DNA of 23,046 nt, from positions 1 to 23,046 of the IMG/VR virus record IMGVR_UViG_3300044729_003777. One strand, written 5' to 3'. The notes beneath the pieces are model-generated. The model saw nothing but the letters and a program-made list of their open reading frames with translations, was not told the origin of the DNA and searched no databases. The stretch comes from a virus. The position numbers were made by a program, and so were the translations under genes. Shown piece after piece: positions 16,801 through 23,046 of this stretch (its first letter is position 1; every line of letters starts with the position of its first letter).

Positions 16801-19800
16801 GTAGACAATGCCAGTGTTACTCTAGACATCAGCAGCGGTGCAGCACGAGAATATGCATCACGCACAGTATTTCAAAAACGCATAGGTTGGCAAAATGCTG
16901 TGGTCACAAGCCAAACCTATCAACAGTTTAGATTCAATTTCAACAATCAGGCCCTGAATCTTGACGTTGCAGCCAACAGCCAAATCACAAGTCCGGTGCC
17001 TGTGATAAAAATCTATGTTGGCGCACAGTTTTTACCGCCCAGTCAGTACACTTACACCACCACCGCCAACAGCACTGAAATCAATTTGTTGCAGGACTAC
17101 CCACTTGATGAAATCATTGAAGTGCTGGTATTGAGTGACCAAACCAGTCAAACTGCATTCTATCAAGTACCTATCAATCTTGAAAGCAATCCACTCAATG
17201 CCAACAGTCCTAGATTCACCCTAGGCACTGTGAGAACGCACTATCAAAGTATCTGTGAAAATTTAACCACGTTGTCTGGTCCGGTAAATGGTGCCAACAA
17301 CACCCGTGATCTTGGAAATCTTGTTCCCTATGGTTTGATAATTCTACAACAAAGTGCACCATTGACTTTGGCCGGGTATTTCATGCGCAGCAAAGAATAC
17401 AATATTTTTGCAGCGTTGAAATACAACACTCAAGAATACCTAAAGTACAAAGCCACACTGCTGGATGCTGTGTTGCGTCAAAACATCAGCTTCAAGACCA
17501 CGGGCGAAATCTTGGATGAAGCCATTCAAGAATTAACCTTGGGCAAAATTGAATCACAACCGTTTTACTGGAGCGACATGCTGCCCAGTGGTATACCGAC
17601 CTACAGCAACAGCTACACTGTGAGCTTCACTACCTCATCAGTGTTCGACACAGTGCAGGTCTACAACTTCACCAGTTCAAATTATCTTGGACTGTTGGTA
17701 TACGTCAATGGTCAACTGCTCACACGCGGAGTAGATTACACCGTGGCCACAGACGGCCCCAGGGTCACTATTGACACGCCATTGACACCGGGTGATGTTG
17801 TGACCATTAACGAATACTCCCAAACTTACGGCAGCTTTGCACCCAACACCCCAACCAAAATGGGCTTGTATCCGGCCTGGCGTCCTGCTGTGGTACCAAT
17901 CCAAACCAGCACAGGTATCAAATTGGCCACACTGGGTCATGATGGAAGCACTACGCCGCTTTATGGTGACTTGCGAGATCAGGTGCTGTTGGAATTTGAA
18001 ACCAGAATCTATGACAATCTAAAGTTGGATGGAAATCCAGTTCCGCTGACTGAGGCCAATGTGCTACCTGGGCAATTTAGAGACACAGGATTCACCTATC
18101 AAGAAACCAACAATATCTTGGCACAGGATTTCCTCAGCTACTGCGGTTGGAACAAACTTGATTTCCGTACACAGCAGTACAATGTCAACAACACATTCAC
18201 ATACAACTACAGTGGTTCACAGAATCGCTTGGACAATCAACCCTTGTTGGGCGCCTGGCGCGGCATCTATCGATTCACCTACGATGTAGAACAGCCACAG
18301 TACACTCCCTGGGAAATGCTGGGACTGAGCATTGAACCTGATTGGTGGGAAGAAAGATATGGCCCAGCACCTTACACCAGCGACAACTTGGTGTTGTGGG
18401 ATGATCTTGAAGCTGGCTATGTTGCGGATCCCGTGGCTCCATATTTTCTCACAGAATATGCCAGACCCGGATTGACTGAAATCATACCCACAGGCAGTGA
18501 GGGCGAGCTGCTGCCGCCCAATCAGTCGGTCATGGGCTTTTTCAACGAAACCCAGTTTCAAAAGAGCTGGGCTGTGGGCGATGGCGGACCAGTAGAAGCA
18601 TCGTGGTGGAACAGCAGTGCATATCCTTTTGCAGTGATGCGCCTGTTGGCAGTCACTCGCCCAGCCAAGTTTTTTGCACTGTTTGCTGACCGTGATCGTT
18701 ACAAATTCAATCTTGACTATCAGCAATATCTCTATGATGATCGTTATCGTCTAGACGCCAACGGAATTCAAGTGTATGGCAACGGCGTCAGCAAGGCCAG
18801 TTACATCAACTGGATTGTTGACTACAACAGAATCTCTGGTCTTGACAGCACACAGAGTCTGACAGATGACTTGGCCAATCTAGATGTTAGACTGTGCTAT
18901 CGCATGGCCAGCTTCAGCGACAAGCAGTACATCAAGGTTGTTACAGAAAAAAGCAGCCCCAGCAGTACCAACACTGCCTTGATAATTCCTGACGAAAGCT
19001 ATGATCTTTTGGTATACAAAAATCAGCCGTTCGGACAAACCGTATACAGCAGTGTCACAGTTCAAAAAACAGCCAGTGGTGGATTCAGCGTGTCTGGATA
19101 CAGCACTTTACAACCATACTTCAACACACTGAAAAGTGGCGGCGGCGGTCGTTTGCAAAACTTCACTCTTGGCAATATATCGGTTCAAATACCCACACTG
19201 TATACCGACAATGTTGTGCAGGTACCATACGGTACTGTGTTTGCCAATGCCGGCGCGGTAGTTGACTTTTTGTTGTCCTATGGAAAATACCTTGAAGGTC
19301 AAGGTCTCAGTTTCACCAACACTGCCAACGGTTATGTGTTGGATTGGACCAGAATGGCCTATGAATTTTTGTACTGGGCTCAACAAGGATGGAGTAATGA
19401 GGCTATCATCAACCTCAATCCCTTGGCAGACAAATTGGTAGTGACCAAAGAAAAGGCCGTGGTTGATTCTATTCGAACTCAGACAGTTGAGACACAGTTG
19501 TTGGATCAAAACAGTCAGGATTTTGCCACAAGAAATCTCAACATTGTTAGAATTGACAACACATTCATAATACAAAGTTTGGTTACTCAAGCAGTGTCAT
19601 ATGCCGAACTTAATTTTACGTCATTTGAACACATCATTGTTTTGAAAAATCAAAGTGTGTTTGGCGACCTAATATACGACCCCACCACAGGCGATCGTCA
19701 GAGTCGCTTGAATCTAATTGCTGTGACCAGTGTTGACTGGAATGGTACTGTAAATGCGCCAGGCTTTATTCTCAATCAAAACAATGTAGAAGAATGGACC

Positions 19801-22800
19801 GGACTGAGAACTTACACCAAGGGCGAAATCGTTCTATACAAAAACGTGTACTGGAGCGCCTTGACCATTGTGCAGCCCAGTGCCAACTTCAACTTCAATG
19901 ACTGGGTACAGAGCGATTACGAACAGATTCAACTGGGACTGTTGCCCAACATTGCCAACAAAGCAGATCAGCTGGCCAACAGCTACAACATCAATTTGGC
20001 CAATATTGAGAGTGACAACGATCTGTTGTCTTATGGTCTAATTGGTTATCGTCCACGCCAATACATGGCCGCTCTGAATCTTGACGATGTCAGCCAACTC
20101 AATGTTTACCGTCAGTTCTTGGGAACCAAAGGAACTGTGCTGGCAGCAGAGTTGTTCAAGGGCGCAAACTTCAGCAAAGAAACTGCTGATTACGATATCT
20201 ATGAAAACTGGGCAGTGCAGCGAGCAGTGTACGGAGCCAACGCCAACCGAAGCTTTGTTGAACTGAGACTGAACCGTGGTCTGCTGAACAGCAATCCCAG
20301 TATTGTCAAGGTAACCACACCTGAAGAAGTCACTGAAGCAGACCAAAATATTCAATTGGGCGCGGTGTGGCGACAGAGCTACAAACTGACATCGCCTGAC
20401 TTTTTGCCAGTGACCTTTGACCTGCCCACAGACACTGCTCTGCCCAATGCTGGATATGTGAGCTTGGATGATGCTGATCTCACAGTATTTGACATAGAAG
20501 ACGACGAAGAATTCGCTGCCAGTCTTGACAGTATTCAAGTGGGAACCAGTATTTGGGTAGCCAAAATCAATCAGTATGACTGGAACATATACCGTGCGCA
20601 ACCAGTGCCCGGAACCATTGTTCATGTGTGCGACAATCTTGACAGCACCAGCAGAGTTGTATTTTCCAAACAACACGGACTGTCTGCAGGTCAAAGACTG
20701 ATTATCAAACAGTTTGATATTGAAGTTGATGGTGTGTACACTGTGGTGTCTGTGCTGAATTTGACCACAGTCAACATTGAGTTCCAGTTCGCAGGTAGTC
20801 GTACCGTGGTTGACGGCGATGGCATTGGATTTACTTTGCAGACTCAACGTGTGGCGCAGGCCAGCGACGTATTGAACTTGCCTTATGCCAACGAAATTCA
20901 GGCTGGTGCAAGGGTTTGGGCCGACGATGACGGGACCGGTCACTGGGCTGTGTTTGAAAAACAGGATCCGTTCACTGCTATCACAGTGTTGAATCCCGAT
21001 CCCATGACCACGTTCCAAAATGAGAACTACGGTCACAGTGTGGCACAGGCGCAGAATCGTACTGCGCTTTTGGTTGGTGCGCCGTTTTATACCAGAAGTG
21101 CTGTGCAACACGGCGGTGTATATGTCTATGTCAAGAGCGACAGTGATCAGTATACTCCTGTGACTCCGTTGCCCAACAGTGTCAATGCTGTGTTGACACT
21201 GGATGTTACTGGCGTGCGCGGTTACGGCAACGCAGTGGATTTTGGCAATCAAACCTGGGCTGTGGCCGGCGCCAGTCGCAGTCTTGGCCCTGCGTCAGAA
21301 GCAGACAACGGATATGCTGCTGTAATTTACAGAGATCCAGATCTTGGTGAACCGGGTATTGTGCCCTTTGCCCAGTGGCAACTGCTGACACAGCCTGGCA
21401 CAACTCCCAGCAGCACCCCAGGCGCGGGAGAATTTGGCTACAGCGTGGCCATGAGCACTGATGAACGTTGGTTGTATGTTGGAGCTCCTGGCATCAGCAA
21501 TGTTCATGCCTATGGGCGAGTAGACTGGGAACACCAGTTCCATACAGCCACAGGCGATGGAGTCACTGATACCTTTTTGATCTCTGACAAAATACAGATC
21601 AATCAAGACACACAAATCACAGTCACAGTCAATGAAACACCGCAGTTCTTGACCGTGGATTACACTGTGGATGGTACTTTTGACAATGTCATCTTTGTTA
21701 CACCTCCTGCGCTTGGTGCAAGAATACGTATTCAACGCATCAATCAGCAACGATTGGATTATGGCATCTACTATGGTGTAACTCAGTCAGCTACGTCTGG
21801 CGGCGGGTCAGACGCTGTGTTCACCATTGAGCGAGTGCGTGGCCAAGTTGGACAACCAAGTGCTGTCAGCGGCTTTGTTGGTGTCAATGGCGGTGGATCA
21901 GGCTACGCAGTGAGTAATACAATCACAATTGATGCAGCGGATTTTGATGGCGGTTCATCTCCTGCCAATGACATCACACTCACAGTAACACAGGTTGGTG
22001 CGCTTGGTGAATTGGAAGCATTTACAATTGCTTACACACCGCCGGCTCTACAGACAGTGTTCAATCTTGGAACCTATTTCTTCACAGCGACCAATATTGA
22101 CAGCTTCAGTGTGTATTACCAAGATATATTGCTACGACCCAACATTGATTATTCTTTCAATACCGGTACTCAAGATTTAACATTTACTACAATACCATCA
22201 GCAGGCTCAGAAATAATTGTCCGAGCTGAAAGCTATTTTAGATATGTTTCTTCATTGCAGGTAGTGGGACTTACTCCCAGTGATCGCATGGGTACCAGCG
22301 TTGCAACCAGCACTGACGGTACTCAGATATTGTCTGGGTCTCCTGATTCTACCGTTTACAGCGCAGTTGAAGCTGGCACGGTGTATGTGTTTGATCGCAA
22401 TGTGCAGCGTTTTATTGTCAATGCTGCTGCTGACAATCCAACATTCACTGTGTTAGGTCTTCCAGCAGTGGCTCCGGTGGGGGTCACTGTCAACAACGAA
22501 CGCTGGATCAATCAAGACGACAGTGTGATAGGTGGTGTTCACACATTCATCTGGGATGGATCAAATGGGTTCACTCTGAACGGATCTGTCAACGTTGGTG
22601 ACGAAGTCTTGATTGAAACCAACAATTTTGCTCTGTTGGATCAGTTGCACCAACAAACTGTGGCAGAATTCTCCAATTTTGGATCAGCAGTTGACCTATG
22701 CGAAAACAATTGCAGCGTGTATGTGGGCGAGCCCAACAGCAGCGTACAGGTTTACAAAGGTGGTATTGTTGAGCGCAGTGAGAACCAGTCAAGACTCTAT

Positions 22801-23046
22801 GGCACCATAACCAGTCTCAACCCCGCACCCACACTCACAAATGGTCACACCCTGCGTGTCAACAACATTGATGTGCCAGTACAACCTGATCAATCTTTGG
22901 CCGGCTTGGCTGCTGCAATAAACAGCACAGTGCCCAATGTCACTGCCACAGTCAGCGCCAGCACAGGACTGATGACACTCACTGTGACCAACAGTGCAGC
23001 CGCAGATCCTTTCAACAAGGTCAATGTAGCACCGGGCAGCGTTGGT
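13897..23046 (+). CDS. Giant virion structural protein in the gp7 position, 3' end outside window
   Basis: An uninterrupted frame of 3050 codons runs from ATG 13897 to the right edge without a stop. It starts MATVKTVDFLPEIFQTDTNR and overlaps the gp6 stop as TAATG, so translation is probably coupled. Recognisable parts in order: a conserved N-terminal segment (1-150); a cupredoxin-like region (about 170-300); long beta-rich regions; a helical block near 1110-1230 with NLVPYGLIILQQSAPL; a Trp-rich block near 1455-1530 with PWEMLGLSIEPDWWEERYGP; FG-GAP-like motifs near 2377, 2442, 2513, 2797 and 2925; and a flagellin-hook-like segment near 2980-3040. Modules with the pattern VNGxxLxxxxDYT recur near 1035, 1265, 2576 and 2738. 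T4 has gp7 (1032 residues), the peripheral wedge initiator, at this spot. A role combining wedge structure with surface or adhesion functions is inferred from position and domains. No tail-fibre assignment is possible. Confidence 0.88.
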   Translation, partial: MATVKTVDFLPEIFQTDTNRQFLAATLDQLVQEPRFKKTQGFIGRRVGPGVNPNDRYVVEIDETRTNYQLEPGVISLKPDTDIIKDVITYPGINDAITFQGGNGDRPDRLYTSEYYTWDPFVNFDTFVNFSQYFWLPNGPDSVDVRASQIPFNANFNVTRENGVYTFDGVSGNNPTITLVRGGNYTFSVAQNDKETINFRVQNSTDTAYLVDGQRNPTLTLARGNTYVFNLTTNGVFPFWIKSQPVTGTVESYDQGVLRNGAVTGLVTFTVPRDAPDTLYYIAENRQAMQGVLNIVDNVSGTGPGFWIQAAPGVSGQLPSTPNISSRDVFGVTNNGEDLGVVTFNVPFKEGQNFFYNLTNFGTADLLTTLQFSQINNVSVTQFIDTYGGIDGITDLNGRTLVFTNPELDAAVGGWEDISLYDPLVQTVANNGLIGSFDSTTFSQTTPIPFENRYQLWQINYTTTDNVEYITLQKITDIPELSKFTVKFGAEFSNTQWYKDTTGFIKSVPLLSAAQDTLYYQDGTDPDIFGQIKLVDQGQSTTIFIDEIVGKSNYTSPNGVVFSTGLKVKFTGDVVPSTFASNTVSISYTGTEAGTNYITAVDDTDQLYVGQRIVFSSPTLGGLVAGQNYYVRSIAANGLKFTVSSQPGGTTTLLQNGSGNATATAISLREYYVAGVGTAIELLPVTNFVVPETYASDFDTDTVAVEPLELDYLTIDRASKDLNAWTRSNRWFHLDVINATAEYNNTVAVLDNAYRAKRPILQFRPGFKLWNMGTEGKQPVDIIDFEETDAFSNIEGATSYTVDGYTFVEGTRVIFAADNDIEVRNKIYVVSFILPDSQSPLIAQPIINLTLATDGEVLIDQSTVVTAGESTQGKTYWYDGEQWILAQQKTSIQQAPLFNIYDSQGVSFGDTTKYQSSNFVGSKLFSYAVGDTSLVDPVLQFALDYLNIENVGDIVFENNLYVDSFVYVVDNASVTLDISSGAAREYASRTVFQKRIGWQNAVVTSQTYQQFRFNFNNQALNLDVAANSQITSPVPVIKIYVGAQFLPPSQYTYTTTANSTEINLLQDYPLDEIIEVLVLSDQTSQTAFYQVPINLESNPLNANSPRFTLGTVRTHYQSICENLTTLSGPVNGANNTRDLGNLVPYGLIILQQSAPLTLAGYFMRSKEYNIFAALKYNTQEYLKYKATLLDAVLRQNISFKTTGEILDEAIQELTLGKIESQPFYWSDMLPSGIPTYSNSYTVSFTTSSVFDTVQVYNFTSSNYLGLLVYVNGQLLTRGVDYTVATDGPRVTIDTPLTPGDVVTINEYSQTYGSFAPNTPTKMGLYPAWRPAVVPIQTSTGIKLATLGHDGSTTPLYGDLRDQVLLEFETRIYDNLKLDGNPVPLTEANVLPGQFRDTGFTYQETNNILAQDFLSYCGWNKLDFRTQQYNVNNTFTYNYSGSQNRLDNQPLLGAWRGIYRFTYDVEQPQYTPWEMLGLSIEPDWWEERYGPAPYTSDNLVLWDDLEAGYVADPVAPYFLTEYARPGLTEIIPTGSEGELLPPNQSVMGFFNETQFQKSWAVGDGGPVEASWWNSSAYPFAVMRLLAVTRPAKFFALFADRDRYKFNLDYQQYLYDDRYRLDANGIQVYGNGVSKASYINWIVDYNRISGLDSTQSLTDDLANLDVRLCYRMASFSDKQYIKVVTEKSSPSSTNTALIIPDESYDLLVYKNQPFGQTVYSSVTVQKTASGGFSVSGYSTLQPYFNTLKSGGGGRLQNFTLGNISVQIPTLYTDNVVQVPYGTVFANAGAVVDFLLSYGKYLEGQGLSFTNTANGYVLDWTRMAYEFLYWAQQGWSNEAIINLNPLADKLVVTKEKAVVDSIRTQTVETQLLDQNSQDFATRNLNIVRIDNTFIIQSLVTQAVSYAELNFTSFEHIIVLKNQSVFGDLIYDPTTGDRQSRLNLIAVTSVDWNGTVNAPGFILNQNNVEEWTGLRTYTKGEIVLYKNVYWSALTIVQPSANFNFNDWVQSDYEQIQLGLLPNIANKADQLANSYNINLANIESDNDLLSYGLIGYRPRQYMAALNLDDVSQLNVYRQFLGTKGTVLAAELFKGANFSKETADYDIYENWAVQRAVYGANANRSFVELRLNRGLLNSNPSIVKVTTPEEVTEADQNIQLGAVWRQSYKLTSPDFLPVTFDLPTDTALPNAGYVSLDDADLTVFDIEDDEEFAASLDSIQVGTSIWVAKINQYDWNIYRAQPVPGTIVHVCDNLDSTSRVVFSKQHGLSAGQRLIIKQFDIEVDGVYTVVSVLNLTTVNIEFQFAGSRTVVDGDGIGFTLQTQRVAQASDVLNLPYANEIQAGARVWADDDGTGHWAVFEKQDPFTAITVLNPDPMTTFQNENYGHSVAQAQNRTALLVGAPFYTRSAVQHGGVYVYVKSDSDQYTPVTPLPNSVNAVLTLDVTGVRGYGNAVDFGNQTWAVAGASRSLGPASEADNGYAAVIYRDPDLGEPGIVPFAQWQLLTQPGTTPSSTPGAGEFGYSVAMSTDERWLYVGAPGISNVHAYGRVDWEHQFHTATGDGVTDTFLISDKIQINQDTQITVTVNETPQFLTVDYTVDGTFDNVIFVTPPALGARIRIQRINQQRLDYGIYYGVTQSATSGGGSDAVFTIERVRGQVGQPSAVSGFVGVNGGGSGYAVSNTITIDAADFDGGSSPANDITLTVTQVGALGELEAFTIAYTPPALQTVFNLGTYFFTATNIDSFSVYYQDILLRPNIDYSFNTGTQDLTFTTIPSAGSEIIVRAESYFRYVSSLQVVGLTPSDRMGTSVATSTDGTQILSGSPDSTVYSAVEAGTVYVFDRNVQRFIVNAAADNPTFTVLGLPAVAPVGVTVNNERWINQDDSVIGGVHTFIWDGSNGFTLNGSVNVGDEVLIETNNFALLDQLHQQTVAEFSNFGSAVDLCENNCSVYVGEPNSSVQVYKGGIVERSENQSRLYGTITSLNPAPTLTNGHTLRVNNIDVPVQPDQSLAGLAAAINSTVPNVTATVSASTGLMTLTVTNSAAADPFNKVNVAPGSVG

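Noticed and set aside
21079-21086. GCGCCGTT inside the giant gene
   Set aside because: Same partial match, no TAAATA downstream at the right distance.
20038-21252. 404-codon open frame on the minus strand inside the giant gene
   Set aside because: It lies wholly antisense to the in-frame conserved FG-GAP-containing protein, has a composition typical of a reverse-strand shadow (many His, Val, Cys, Ser) and no ribosome-binding site or family motif.
1-23046. tRNA genes, CRISPR arrays, insertion sequences, introns or homing endonucleases
   Set aside because: Almost all of the window is occupied by intact overlapping genes; no cloverleaf, direct-repeat array, transposase or endonuclease motif was seen.

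Overview
The window is part of the genome of a T4-like contractile-tailed phage. Its gene set and order match those of marine or other aquatic T4-like myoviruses: late sigma factor gp55 and recombination nuclease gp47 read leftward, and a baseplate cluster (gp48-like, gp53, hub, gp5, unknown, gp25, gp6, giant structural protein) reads rightward. The host cannot be named from this sequence. Base composition is fairly balanced, so I would not assign the phage to an AT-rich SAR11 or Prochlorococcus host on composition alone. No tRNA, rRNA, CRISPR array, insertion sequence, integrase or att site is visible.

Left part (1-2687, minus strand): three tightly overlapping genes form one leftward operon. 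gp55 (2687-1785) overlaps an SGNH-hydrolase-like gene (1785-871) through TGATG. That gene overlaps gp47 (878 to beyond the left edge) through ATGTCTAA. A sigma70-type promoter (TTGACA-N16-TACACT, minus strand) sits in the divergent region, which fits early or middle expression of the late sigma factor.

Divergent control region (2688-2802): the leftward promoter and a rightward TAAATA-type late promoter lie within 115 bases.

Right part (2803-23046, plus strand): eight nearly abutting or overlapping genes build the baseplate and its surface decoration. They are a tail-tube cap (gp48-like), a short gp53, a 907-residue protein in the place of hub gp27, gp5 with OB-fold and beta-helix needle but no lysozyme domain, a 497-residue virion protein of unknown role, gp25, an enlarged gp6, and an open reading frame of at least 3050 codons in the place of gp7. 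The last runs off the right edge and is a mosaic of conserved baseplate-like blocks, a degenerate cupredoxin-like domain, FG-GAP propeller motifs and repeated DYT-type modules.

The most interesting non-coding signal is a two-copy promoter module. An identical 12-base near-palindrome (AACTGCGCCGTT) lies exactly 11 bases upstream of TAAATA, once before the gp48-like gene and once before gp6. T4 late promoters are not known to need an upstream element, so this may be an unrecognised part of late-gene control. The gp55 encoded next door has a large internal insertion and keeps a C-terminal clamp-binding-like tail.
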